Assembly: GCA_025558095.1 (NCBI GenBank)
Contig: JAIVFI010000020.1
Location: 434,001-498,000, forward strand
DNA from: Hyaloraphidium curvatum
Lineage: Eukaryota; Monoblepharomycota; Hyaloraphidiomycetes; Hyaloraphidiales; Hyaloraphidiaceae
Direction: 5' to 3'
DNA: 64,000 nt
The position numbers and the translations under genes are program-made. Position 1 is the first letter of the stretch, and every line of letters starts with the position of its first letter. Under the pieces are notes generated by a model that was not told the DNA's origin, made no database searches, and saw only the letters and a program-made list of their open reading frames with translations. Below are positions 19,573 to 29,104 of the stretch, piece after piece.

Positions 19573-19796
19573 TGTTGGAATGGATTGTTGCTTCGATTCT
19601 ATCTCAATAGGGAGTCTATTGGCGTGTGGGGATACTTGGGTACGACCGGAGGGGTCATCTAGGGACTTGTCATCACAAGGGAATGGACAACGGGTCAACG
19701 TGAAACTGTCCCTCTCCCCATCCCGTCCATCTGAGTTCTGACCCGGTTCAGACCACTGGGGCTACGTCTTCCCCACGCCCCATAGCCACTCCAACA
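19573..19796 (+). repeat. Right LTR of element A (224 bp)
   Basis: Same sequence as the left LTR apart from the penultimate bases. It ends CCACTCCAACA and is followed by target duplication CCCAG at 19797-19801. Confidence 0.9.
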
Positions 19797-21395
19797 CCCA
19801 GAGCCAGGTCTCCATGTTCCACTCGCGGCCTAGTGCTTCCAATCTAGTCTGCAGCTTCTGGCGCCGCTCCGCATGTGCTGAACAGTGAAACAGAAAGTGT
19901 TGTTCGTCTCCAATGTGCTCAGGGTCATGCTTGCACGTTCTCTGCTGCACCTCAAGTCCTTGGTGCCTGCCTATCTCCACCTCCAGGTCGTGGGTAGAGC
20001 ACAGCAACTTTTGGACATCCCTCCGGTGCTTCTCCACCCGGATCAGGGATGGTCCGATGTGGCCAAAGGTCATGTCACACATCCTCCAAAAGTGCAGTTT
20101 GTCGTTGTCCTTGAGCCTCTGGGCATTGATCTCCCTGAACTTGCCCTTCACAAGATTCTCCACAGTCTCCTTGGGCCATGAGAAAGTGTCCTTCTCCAAC
20201 ATCTCCCTCCCATTTTCGCCGCCATAGTATACAAGTAGTTCCCTCAGGAAGGCAGCCCAGTTCCAGGACCCCTTCAGTGCCTCAATCTTGAGCTCTTTGT
20301 AAAGTAGGTACAGCGCAGGATCCGCTGTTTTGATGCGCATGAGTAACTTGAGTGCCGACTCGTGGTCATGAACTGCAAGGGGGTACTGGCCAGTGATCGC
20401 ATACAGACAGGCCAGGGAGGTAGACTTGGGCAGATGAGTGACGGCACGAAGAGCCATGCATGTCACTTTGTCCCTGGTTCTTTCCCCGGCAAGGTACTCC
20501 TCCTTCGGCATCTCAACAATGAACGGGTTCCCATATTGGCCCACTGCCTTGACCTTTGTGTTGTAGAGCTTGAGCTGGAGGTCAGGACTCATCCCAGGCT
20601 GCTCCCTGATGTCACGGAGCCAGAGCCCATAAGCAGCGTTCATCTTGGCCTCTCTGCCATGCACATGGTCCTTGCTCCGGCCGGTTGAGGTCAGCTGATA
20701 CCCCAGAAGCTTGAAGCTGTCAACCCTCTTCAGCTCCTGGTCCCTGTACATGAGCTTTACACGGTGAGGTATCCTCCTGGCCATCCACTCTGTCTTGCTG
20801 ACGTTGATCTCCAGCCCATTGGCACTGGCATATGCAGACAGAAGATCCAGCTGCATCTTGGCATCCTTCACCGTCTTCGAGATCAAAGTGGTGTCGTCTG
20901 CAAAGAACAGAGCCAGCAAGCTGACCATCCTCTCCTGATCCTCTTCCTCCTCAGACACCATGCCCAGATCCATCCCTTTTGCACCATTGGCCTCCATGAA
21001 AGCAGTGATGTCGTTGATGAACAAGATGAAGAACAGCGATGAGAGGGGGTCCCCCTGCTTCACTCCAGTTAGGAACTTGATGAAGTCCGACTTGGTGCCG
21101 TCCTCATCCCGGAGCCTTCCCCACACGCGCCCGAATGCCATCTTGAACATGTCAATAACCTGTTTGGGTACCCCCATCTCCTCCGATCCAGCTTCCTCCA
21201 CAACCTCGGGAACTCCACCGTGCCAAAGCCTTTGTGAAATCTACAAACACCATGATCAGCTTCTCCTTGCGTGCCTTGGCCAAGGAGAAGAGCGCCTCAG
21301 CAAGGAATATTGCATGAAGGGTCAATCTCCGTTCCCGGAATCCAAACTGGGAGCCTTCCAGCAGCTTGTTGCACTGGTGTTTGTCGTGTTATTCC
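19797..21395 (-). pseudogene. LINE reverse transcriptase ORF, 5'-truncated and interrupted
   Basis: Reverse transcriptase of a non-LTR element. From the N-terminal side: QFGFRERRLTLHAIFLAEAL and KLIMVFVDF, a frame break near 21225, then PKQVIDMFKMAFGRVWGRLR, GVKQGDPLSSLFFILFINDI and the catalytic box LLALFFADDTTLISKTVKDA. Next come the thumb-like ISVSKTEW-type segment (here INVSKTEWMARRIP) and a C-terminal Cys/His finger (CKHDPEHIGDEQHFLFHC). The YxDD box is FADD, the form typical of LINEs. No endonuclease domain is present in this copy. The C-terminal residues after WLWV are read from the inserted LTR and are not native. Confidence 0.85.
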
Positions 21396-21951
21396 CCCTC
21401 TAAAGAGACCGCTTCCCTAGGTAATTACTAGCCAGAAACCAAAATGAAATGGGCTGCTCAAGGATTTGCTCATACTGAGACCAGCTTACTAATGTTTTCT
21501 ACACTTTTCCTCGCAGCACAAAACTCGAGTCTGGGTTCATGATCTAGAGCTTTGGGGGGAGGAGCTGCCCCAAAGGACAATCTTTGGGGAACACAGGAGC
21601 TGCATGCTTTGGGGAAATGCAACAACATGCCCCAAACGGACATTCTGTGGAGGACTCGGCACGTCTAGGCATTGGACGAGAGTCCTTGCTGGAAGTTACC
21701 AGCCAACTGCAAGGTGGACTACCGAGACCTCCACCTAACCCGAAGGAGGACGATCGGCCAAAAAGGACGTCAGCGAATCCATATTCCATCCGAAAGCCAG
21801 ACAAACAAAAAGAACTCAGTCTTCCTGCCCGGGCTGTTCGAGCTGCAATGGAGATGGCACGGGATGCTCATGGACCTGCCCTTTCTGAAGCCGAGGCAAA
21901 CCGCATATACAAGAGCGAGTACCAGAATGTGCAACGGGCCTTGCAATCCCC

Positions 21952-22175
21952 TGTTGGAGTGGCTATGGGGCGTGGGGAAGACGTAGCCCCAGTGGTCTGA
22001 ACCGGGTCAGAACTCAGATGGACGGGATGGGGAGAGGGACAGTTTCACGTTGACCCGTTGTCCATTCCCTTGCGATGACAAGTCCCTAGATGACCCCTCC
22101 GGTCGTACCCAAGTATCCCCACACGCCAATAGACTCCCTATTGATACAGAATCGTAGCAACGATCCATTCCAACA
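21952..22175 (-). repeat. 3' LTR of element B (224 bp)
   Basis: Reads TGTTGGAGTGGC...CCATTCCAACA on the plus strand. It differs from the LTRs of element A at only a handful of positions (for example GCGATGAC versus GTGATGAC, and the stretch GATACAGAATCGTAGC). Confidence 0.92.
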
Positions 22176-22223
22176 CTCCCCCTCGTTGCAAGATTCCCAA
22201 GAAGTGTCCAGAAATCCCCAAAG

Positions 22224-23573
22224 TTAGTCACGAATCTCTACAATTCCCATAAGTGCCCTGAAACGTTGAAACTTCTCCCTTGGTAGCTGTTTGGTGAGGA
22301 GATCCGCAAGCTGGTCCTCTGTGTTGATGTACTCCAGCTGTATCTCTCCACTATCAATTTTCTCCCTCACAAAATGGTACTGCACTCCAATGTGCTTGGT
22401 ACGTTCGTGAAAGACAGGATTCTGCGCCAGCTTGATAGCCCCCTCATTGTCCTCCTTGATGACTGTTGGCCCTTGCTGAGGAAATCCCAATTCCTCCAAT
22501 AAACTCCTTAGCCACGCAACTTGACGTCCAGCATAAGATAGAGCCATGTACTCGGCCTCTGTTGTTGAAAGAGCCACCACTGGTTGCAGTTGCGACTTGT
22601 AGATGATAAGACCGTTCCCCATCATCACTACAACCCCAGTTGTTGACTTCCCAGTGTCAAGATCCCCAGCAAAACTGGCGTCTGCATATCCATGCAATGC
22701 TTTGGTCATGTCCAGATTCGGATCCCTCTTGTAAACCAAGCCAAAGTCAGCTGTTCCCTTCAAGTATCTGGTTGTCTTCTTGACTTGCTCTCCGCGACCC
22801 CTGCCACGGTTTAGAGCGTACATCAACTTGTTTGGAGCGGGATTCACGGTTATGTTGGCTGCCCCAGGTGAGTACGTATCACCATTTTGCTCAGCTCGCT
22901 TGATCATAGTCTCCTCTTCCATCTCCATCCTCTTCTGAAGGTATGCAACGTTCAAGATAGGGTGTTTCTTCACTCCATTTTCAGTCTTCCACTCGTGTTT
23001 GGTCTGTGCTCCCAGCCAAATGCCGTCAATCTCGGCCCGGACTTGATCGAACTCAGGTAGGTCCTTCAGGACTTTCCTCCAGATGCTCATATCATCGTCA
23101 TCTCCCTTCAGCTTTCCCAGTGCTTCAACTTCCATCTTTTTCTGCATGAAGCGGGTAAAATTCGGAGCCACCCGGTCGGTTTTGATGAACTCAAAGCTGT
23201 AGTACTGGACCTCGGCGTTCCCTTGCTGCGCCACATTTTCCGTCACGAAACGCTTCTCTAGGTAGTCCCAGATGTCCTTAGCAGTGTCCATCCTGCTGCA
23301 GATCCTTTTGAGACCAATAGAGAGTGATCCTACCAGGATCCCTTGAGCTTTCTGGTCCTTCGTGTTCCAGGCTGACAAATCATCTTCCGTCTTTCCTCCC
23401 TGCCCTACCACGGGCTTTGCCACCTTTCCAGTCACAATTTGCCAGTCACTCTCCCTCTGGAGCTTGGCCTTGATGTCAATTAACCAATCCTGGTAATTGG
23501 TTTGTGATCCGGTTTCCTCGAGCTTGGCCCCCCCAAACAATGCCACACGGGTTCCTCCGACCGAAATCTCCAT
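22224..23573 (-). CDS. Gag-RNase H fusion ORF of element B
   Basis: Intact 449-residue frame. The N-terminal half is a Copia-type Gag (QDWLIDIKAKLQRESDWQIV, ICSRMDTAKDIWDYLEKRFV, VAPNFTRFMQKKMEVEALGK) without a zinc knuckle. After MYALNRGRGRGEQ the sequence becomes VKKTTRYLKGTADFGLVYKR, the start of the Copia RNase H region. It continues through HGYADASFAGDLDTGKSTTG, ALSTTEAEYMALSYAGRQVA and EDNEGAIKLAQNPVFHERTK. Protease, integrase and reverse transcriptase are missing, yet the junction is in frame. The RNase H acidic residues (D in YADAS, E in TEAEY, D in EDNEG) are all present. Confidence 0.88.
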   Translation of the reverse strand: MEISVGGTRVALFGGAKLEETGSQTNYQDWLIDIKAKLQRESDWQIVTGKVAKPVVGQGGKTEDDLSAWNTKDQKAQGILVGSLSIGLKRICSRMDTAKDIWDYLEKRFVTENVAQQGNAEVQYYSFEFIKTDRVAPNFTRFMQKKMEVEALGKLKGDDDDMSIWRKVLKDLPEFDQVRAEIDGIWLGAQTKHEWKTENGVKKHPILNVAYLQKRMEMEEETMIKRAEQNGDTYSPGAANITVNPAPNKLMYALNRGRGRGEQVKKTTRYLKGTADFGLVYKRDPNLDMTKALHGYADASFAGDLDTGKSTTGVVVMMGNGLIIYKSQLQPVVALSTTEAEYMALSYAGRQVAWLRSLLEELGFPQQGPTVIKEDNEGAIKLAQNPVFHERTKHIGVQYHFVREKIDSGEIQLEYINTEDQLADLLTKQLPREKFQRFRALMGIVEIRD

Positions 23574-23747
23574 CCCGGCCGCCGCAGCACCTCTAGTGCT
23601 TCACGCGCTCTTTCTAGCGCCCACTGAGTCCACCCAGGCGGTCCTGGAGACCAGACTCAGCTGGATGCGGTCCCCTCGGCTGGTTGCACCACACGCAACT
23701 TCAAAGCCGCGCAAAAGTGTTCTGGACACCCTTTGGGCTCATAGACC

Positions 23748-23971
23748 TGTTGGAGTGGCTATGGGGCGTGGGGAAGACGTAGCCCCAGTGGTCTGAACCG
23801 GGTCAGAACTCAGATGGACGGGATGGGGAGAGGGACAGTTTCACGTTGACCCGTTGTCCATTCCCTTGCGATGACAAGTCCCTAGATGACCCCTCCGGTC
23901 GTACCCAAGTATCCCCACACGCCAATAGACTCCCTATTGATACAGAATCGTAGCAACGATCCATTCCAACA
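23748..23971 (-). repeat. 5' LTR of element B (224 bp)
   Basis: Same sequence as the other LTR of this element as far as I can see. It is flanked on the interior side by the half-tRNA primer site and on the outside by target duplication TCCCC. Confidence 0.92.
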
Positions 23972-24499
23972 TCCCCAGTCAAATCCCCAGAGGATGATCC
24001 ACCCGCAGCTGCCGCTGCTAAAAAAGCAGTATCTGAAGCTATGCAGGTCTCGTCAACCGAGCTGACCTTGCCAGAGCTGCGTCGGGTTTATGACCGTGCT
24101 TACAAGCAAGTGGCACGGTCTTCTCGGAGTCTATTCTCTGGATCCGACCCCAACGGGGAACTAGTGGATGAACTGTGTCCCGGAAGCCTCCCAAATCAAT
24201 GCAAGTGCCCATTGCATGCCACCGTGCTGCATGGATACCTACATGGACTCGCATGCAGCCACCACTTCTATACCAAGCCAGGCGACAAGCACTGTCGACC
24301 CCCTTGTGAACCCCAAATGGAATGCTCCTACAGCTGCACAGGAGCGAAGGACGGCTGCCATGGAAGCAGAAGTCAGGGATCTGTATGCACAGCACCTGCA
24401 GCACTACGTCCAGGAAGGCCGGCCAACCATGTTTGACAACCTGCGACAATGAAGTAATCCAGAACGCAATCCGTCGCTTCCGGGAAAAGACAGCCGACA

Positions 24500-26284
24500 G
24501 CAAAGTGAGGCAGGCTGTTTGCGGGAGCTGCAGATGCTGGGTGTTCGAGTGTGACTGTGTTGTTGAATGGACTTTGACTGCTTTGAGGAAGAAGGGATTG
24601 CTGGAGGTCAACCCCGAAACCCTTCTTCTGCAAGTTCCGGGATCACCCAGAACGGTTGGAATCCAGCGGCATCATCCATGGGATTGTGATTGAGCCCTTG
24701 GGACTTGTTGCCAAGAACGGACGCCAGTACATACGCACGTGCAAAGACTGCACTGCCTCACTTGAAGCCGGGTTGACCCCCATAGTTTCCCTCTCAAATG
24801 GCCTCCTTCGGGGCCCCGTGCCAGAGGAACTCCAAGACCTTACGTACATTGAGCAAGTGATGATTAGTCCGGTCCGGATCCGCACTACCATCGTGCAGCT
24901 CCTTGAACCGGACAAAAAGAGGCCCAGTGGCCATCATGCAATGACAGGGAACTTTGCTGTGCTGCCTGGAGATCCGATTGGCGTCGCAACTGTGCTCCCC
25001 CATGCATTAGCCGATCTTGCAGACCAAATATCCATAGTGCTGTTGGGAGGATCTGGGATTTCCAAGACACCGGGATTCGTGAAGTTCTTCCGTGTTCGGA
25101 AAACCAAAGTCTTGATGGCCCTCAAGTACCTCATTGCACACAACCCATTATGCCGAGACATCGTTCTGCGTGACGATCTGTGCGATCTGGATGCTTGTGC
25201 AGACGGCGTTTCAACCCAGATCCCTATCAACGTGATTCAAGACCCCCAGGTACTGGATGACGTGGCAAAAAGAGCATGTCGAGCGTCACTGGGGAGGAAA
25301 ATCTGCACGGGTTTGCTGCAGAACATGGTAAAGATGGCCAAGACCTCCTGGAGACCGTTGGAGCGAGTTCTGCCGGCCAACTTGCATCCTGGACCTACCA
25401 GTCATGATTTTGGAGTGGAGGCACTCACCAAAATTCTAGAACGGGCAATCAGTGGGGAGAATGTGAACAGCCCTCCAGATGGTGTGCCCTCTACTCCTTG
25501 GGCCGCTCGGGTACCCAAGTCCTTGTGCGGCATGGAGAGCGCCCGCTGAATGACCTGGATGACCGTGCCAGCATCATTGCCATGGGTTTCCCCTGGCTAT
25601 TCCCTCGTGGGAAGCAAGGGGCACCTGGCACAAACAGGAGTGGATTGACCCACAACGGACTAGCTCACCCGTCTTTCCAGAAGCATGTTGCTGCCCTTGC
25701 ACTGCAGGCTGCTAATGGCAAACAGTGTGACAAATGCTTCCTCTTGTTTTGCAACGCGCTCATGAGGAAGGATCGTGTCATGCAGCGCACTAAAGTGCAT
25801 GTCAGCAACTTGACTGAAGAAGATTGTCGCCGGTCTGACCCCGACGGAACTGAGGGAACTGGCTGCAGCTGACCAGGCTGCCATTCATGCACGGAATTCT
25901 GCCCGCCAGCAACCAGAGTTGGATGCTCGCGGAGAAGGACACGCACCTTCCCAGGTGGCAGCTGGAATGACTTCCAGTGGGACCATTCATGATGTGTTGG
26001 ACCCAGAAAGGAGAGCCCTCGCATTCCGGCTCATGCAGAACGCACGGACTGTCCAAGGTCAGATTCCAGCACCAACCAGTACCGTAGAGGGTTGCGGTGG
26101 ATCATTCTGGCTTGGATCCATGAGATCGGCATGCCTGCTTACTTTGGCACCAACAATCCATCGGAACTTAGGAACCCACTGCTCGACATTCTTTCTGGGT
26201 ACCCAGTAATTTCTCTCGACGACCCGGATACATTCATGACTGCAGAAGCGAGGTCCGAGTCTGCTGCAAGACACCTGCATTCAC
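24500..26284 (+). pseudogene. Helitron Rep / helicase-like N-terminal domain, frame-shifted
   Basis: Contains a Cys-rich entry (VCGSCRCWVFECDC), then RTCKDCTASLEAGLTPIVSL, LRGPVPEELQDLTYIEQVMI, GNFAVLPGDPIGVATVLPHA, the helical segment VRKTKVLMALKYLIAHNPLC, IAMGFPWLFPRGKQGAPGTN, KCFLLFCNALMRKDRVMQ and, in another frame, GMPAYFGTNNPSELRNPLLD. This order follows the DUF6570 and Helitron-like N-terminal domains of eukaryotic Helitrons. A frame shift at about 25500 and another at about 25870 break it. It ends where LINE sequence begins at about 26285. Confidence 0.7.
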
Positions 26285-26400
26285 TGGGCTCTGGGCTCTT
26301 AGCATCAAGGAGTTCGAGCCCACGATCAAAGCGAGGCGGCAGAAGGAGAAGGCCCTCAACTCCATTGCCAGCTTCATCTCAAAGTCCATGAAGGACAGAA
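26285..26400 (+). repeat. LINE C-terminal fragment, plus orientation
   Basis: CTGGGCTCTTAGCATCAAGG through AAGTCCATGAAGGACAG is the same sequence, inverted, as 16640-16751 of LINE copy A, with essentially no differences. It meets the minus-strand fragment B tail to tail at about 26400-26419. Confidence 0.85.
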
Positions 26401-26418
26401 AACGGGGAAAATGAAAAG

Positions 26419-27463
26419 ATGCTCAGGGTCATGCTTGCACGTTCTCTGCTGCACCTCAAGTCCTTGGTGCCTGCCTGTCTCCACCTCCAGGTCGTGGGTA
26501 GAGCACAGCAACTTTTGGACATCCCTCCGGTGCTTCTCCACCCGGATCAGGGATGGTCCGATGTGGCCAAAGGTCATGTCACACATCCTCCAAAAGTGCA
26601 GTTTGTCGTTGTCCTTGAGCCTCTGGGCATTGATCTCCCTGAACTTGCCCTTCACAAGATTCTCCACAGTCTCCTTGGGCCATGAGAAAGTGTCCTTCTC
26701 CAACATCTCCCTCCCATTTTCGCCGCCATAGTATACAAGTAGTTCCCTCAGGAAGGCAGCCCAGTTCCAGGACCCCTTCAGTGCCTCAATCTTGAGCTCT
26801 TTGTAAAGTAGGTACAGCGCAGGATCCGCTGTTTTGATGCGCATGAGTAACTTGAGTGCCGACTCGTGGTCATGAACTGCAAGGGGGTACTGGCCAGTGA
26901 TCGCATACAGACAGGCCAGGGAGGTAGACTTGGGCAGATGAGTGACGGCACGAAGAGCCATGCATGTCACTTTGTCCCTGGTGCTTTCCCCGGCAAGGTA
27001 CTCCTCCTTCGGCATCTCAACAATGAACGGGTTCCCATATTGGCCCACTGCCTTGACCTTTGTGTTGTAGAGCTTGAGCTGGAGGTCAGGACTCATCCCA
27101 GGCTGCTCCCTGAAGTCGCGGAGCCAGAGCCCATAAGCAGCGTTCATCTTGGCCTCTCTGCCATGCACATGGTCCTTGCTCCGGCCGGTTGAGGTCAGCT
27201 GATACCCCAGAAGCTTGAAGCTGTCAACCCTCTTCAGCTCCTGGTCCCTGTACATGAGCTTTACACGGTGAGGTATCCTCCTGGCCATCCACTCTGTCTT
27301 GCTGACGTTGATCTCCAGCCCATTGGCACTGGCATATGCAGACAGAAGATCCAGCTGCATCTTGGCATCCTTCACCGTCTTCGAGATCAAAGTGGTGTCG
27401 TCTGCAAAGAACAGAGCTAGCAAGCTGACCATCCTCTCCTGATCCTCTTCCTCCTCAGACACC
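26419..27463 (-). mobile_element. LINE copy B (internal RT fragment)
   Basis: A minus-strand fragment of the same LINE as copy A, covering EEEEDQERMVSLLALFFADD through the C-terminal CKHDPEH. The two copies differ at only a few positions across about 1 kb (for example TGGTTCTTT versus TGGTGCTTT, GATGTCACG versus GAAGTCGCG). They are recent duplicates or recent insertions. Both ends are abrupt. It lies between the Rep and helicase parts of the Helitron, with a plus-oriented 3' piece on its left. The catalytic FADD box is intact, but the N-terminal RT motifs are absent. Confidence 0.85.
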
Positions 27464-27469
27464 AGGGGA

Positions 27470-28990
27470 GCGTGGCAAGGACGGGGCATGACCCTTCCAG
27501 AATCGCCTGAACGCGAAGGAACGGACTAGAAATGAAGTTTGTCACGTCTCGCGGCTACAGGAGCTGCTGAACCACGGTCTGAAGGTTGCCAAACACCCTT
27601 GCTATCCCGAGGCGGCGACCCTTGATGATGTTCCTGCATTCGGTGGCATTGACATCAAGTTCTCTGGGGATTTCTTCCAGCTCGCTCCAGTCCAGGACAG
27701 TGGGCTCTACTGCCGCACCAATTTTTCGGATGACTTGCTTGCTGTGCGCACGGTTTGGGAACACTATGTTACCGAGGCCGTTGAGCTCGTCATCAATCAC
27801 CACACCATTGGCCGGCTTGCGGAAATTCTTCTTGCCATCCGCAGCGGCCAAGCAACCATGCGCGATATTCTGGACCTGCAGGCGTGGTGCATTGGGCTGG
27901 CAACATACCTGAAGGGGCATCCCCGCGCCGGCCATGCCATCAAACTGACTGACCCCGAGTGGATGAATGCCGCGGTGATTACCCTGAGCAACCTGGCCAA
28001 GGAGGCGTTCAACATGGATGCTGCTGTTGCCTACGCTTTGCGTACTGGCAAAACCCTCCACCTGATCAAGGCGGTTGACAGCCCCACCAAGCCAAGGAAA
28101 TCCAAAACAAACCCCAATCCACAGCCATCCGCGGACAAGAAGCAGCTGCTTGCCTTGCCAGACAGCAGCTTCAAGTACAGGTCCGGTTACCTTCCGTGGG
28201 TTGAGGGCATGCCGGCCTTCTTCCGGTCGAACCTTGCCGTCAGTGCTGGAATGTCCAATGGGACACTGGGAAAAGCGGGCCCCATCCACTATGCAGTGCG
28301 TGCCTTTGGATGCCAGCCCCTGGGCATACGACACTCGGTATCCCGATTTGGATGTACGGGTGGTGCCGCCTCCAGATGTGGCCATGGTGTCCATCCCCAA
28401 CCCTCCCAGGCCTTTCAAGTTGTCGAGCAACATTGGGTGGAATGAGGTGCCTGTTTATCCGACGACGCAAAGCAAACGGGTTGCGCTGCCCTGTTCCGTG
28501 AAGGAAGCCAAAGGAAAAAGCACCGGGCCGTCTCGAGGCGGCAGTTGCACGTGAGCCCGGGTTGGGCCATGATCGCGCACTTTGCCCAAGGACACACACT
28601 GGATAAAGTGTGCCTAGATGTTAGACCACTGGACTAAAGAGAAGGTACCACGTCTCTGGCCCAAGTGGTCTGACGTCTAAGAGCATGTCACCATAGGGAA
28701 CCAACACTAGACTTTTCCTTGGACGGTAGCTGTGGGACATGGTCCATCCTGCACCTGTACATCATGCTGTCCCGTGCACGGAGTTTGGATGACGTTGTCT
28801 TGACGGGGATGCTCAATGGCAAGGTTGTGGGCAAGCTGTTGGGCAGATTCGATTCAGCAAGGACATACTGGCCGAGACGGCACGGCTGAGGAAACTGGGG
28901 AGGCAGACCCAGGTGGCACAGTCGGTGTTTTTGGCAAGGATGGAGCCGAGGGCATGTGATAGGTAGATATTTGTGCGTCGGGGTAAACTG
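27470..28990 (+). pseudogene. Helitron PIF1-type helicase, broken
   Basis: Motif-bearing remains of a superfamily 1B helicase. DVPAFGGIDIKFSGDFFQLA carries the GDFxQLxPV motif. Then come LAEILLAIRSGQATMRDILD, EVPVYPTTQSKRVALPCSVK, the motif V region PGWAMIAHFAQGHTLDKVCL and motif VI LYIMLSRARSLDDVVLTGML. Walker A and the DEx(S) box are absent from the left side. Stops and shifts occur at about 28445 and after 28620. The motif set and order match Helitron helicases, and the context is a Helitron rather than a cellular PIF1. Confidence 0.75.
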
Positions 28991-29104
28991 TGCTGCCATC
29001 CATAGAATCGATCCACTTCTCCATTGATCCGATGCCTTGCGCCCATGGAGTTGTCAAAAGGAACCGGCGGGGGAAGCTTGCTTCCCTTGAGCTCTACGTC
29101 GTGC

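Larger units (their letters stand above)
16752..19796 (+). mobile_element. Copia-type LTR element A (Gag plus unknown ORF, no pol)
   Basis: A complete LTR element of 3045 bp with 224-bp LTRs at both ends (TGTTGG...CAACA type) and a perfect 5-bp target-site duplication, CCCAG, at 16747-16751 and 19797-19801. A primer-binding site directly follows the left LTR and a purine tract precedes the right one. The interior carries a single long ORF with Gag features. It has no protease, integrase, reverse transcriptase or RNase H, so it must depend on another element's enzymes. I saw one difference between the two LTRs (the final CAAACA versus CCAACA), so insertion was recent. It sits inside LINE copy A. 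Confidence 0.88.
16490..21395 (-). mobile_element. LINE (non-LTR retrotransposon) copy A, split by Copia-type element A
   Basis: A 5'-truncated non-LTR retrotransposon on the minus strand. Its reverse transcriptase ORF lies at 19797-21395 and its C-terminal 50 codons plus 3' UTR lie at about 16490-16751. The two parts were separated by the insertion of the LTR element at 16752-19796. Removing that element and one copy of the duplicated CCCAG joins the codons for METWLW and ALSIKEFEPTIKARR in frame, ending at about 16595. The same uninterrupted junction is present in copy C at 29262-29285. The left part ends in a stop after MKKTHDDDELCN. The 5' boundary at about 21395 is where the reading frame and similarity stop. 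Confidence 0.75.
21952..23971 (-). mobile_element. Copia-type LTR element B (Gag-RNase H deletion derivative)
   Basis: A complete 2020-bp element on the minus strand with two 224-bp LTRs that look identical by eye, and a perfect target-site duplication TCCCC at 21947-21951 and 23972-23976. The primer-binding site (minus strand, about 23730-23747) matches element A, and the purine tract before the 3' LTR is GAGGGGGAG (about 22176-22184). The single ORF goes from Gag straight to the RNase H end of pol. The identical LTRs show a very recent insertion, although the element cannot make its own integrase or reverse transcriptase. Confidence 0.9.
21617..24440 (+). pseudogene. Helitron N-terminal region, split by Copia-type element B
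   Basis: An open frame (ARAVRAAMEMARDAHGPALS, then YKSEYQNVQRALQS) runs into the inserted LTR at 21952. It resumes at 23977 after the second TCCCC duplication as VKSPEDDPPAAAAAKKAVSE and LTLPELRRVYDRAYKQVARS, followed by a Cys/His-rich stretch (CKCPLHATVLHGYLHGLACS). It precedes the Rep-like region and is probably its N-terminal part. I know no function for it. Frame shifts follow at about 24280 and 24450. Confidence 0.5.
21540..28990 (+). mobile_element. Decayed Helitron, interrupted by Copia-type element B and LINE pieces
   Basis: Plus-strand remains of a Helitron, a rolling-circle transposon encoding a Rep nuclease joined to a PIF1-type helicase. Three blocks remain. They are an N-terminal region (about 21617-21951 continuing at 23977 after element B), the DUF6570/Helitron-helicase-like region with part of Rep (about 24500-26280), and the helicase (about 27500-28960). 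The HUH motifs of Rep and the helicase Walker A are not seen, so the centre is lost where LINE sequence now lies. Frames are broken in several places. I could not identify the 5' TC or 3' hairpin-CTRR ends, so the outer limits are approximate. Confidence 0.7.

Noticed and set aside
19762-19796. Native C-terminus of the LINE RT reading EWLWGVGKT
   Set aside because: Those codons are the end of the inserted LTR; the true C-terminus lies beyond it at 16595-16751.
20350-20700. Plus-strand frames over LINE copies A and B
   Set aside because: Antisense shadows of the RT ORF that recur only because the two LINE copies are nearly identical.
21952-22000. C-terminus of the Helitron N-terminal ORF
   Set aside because: The frame ends inside the LTR of element B; the host ORF resumes after 23976.
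26285-27463. Twin-priming 5' inversion of a LINE
   Set aside because: The pieces meet 3' side to 3' side, the reverse of what twin priming produces.
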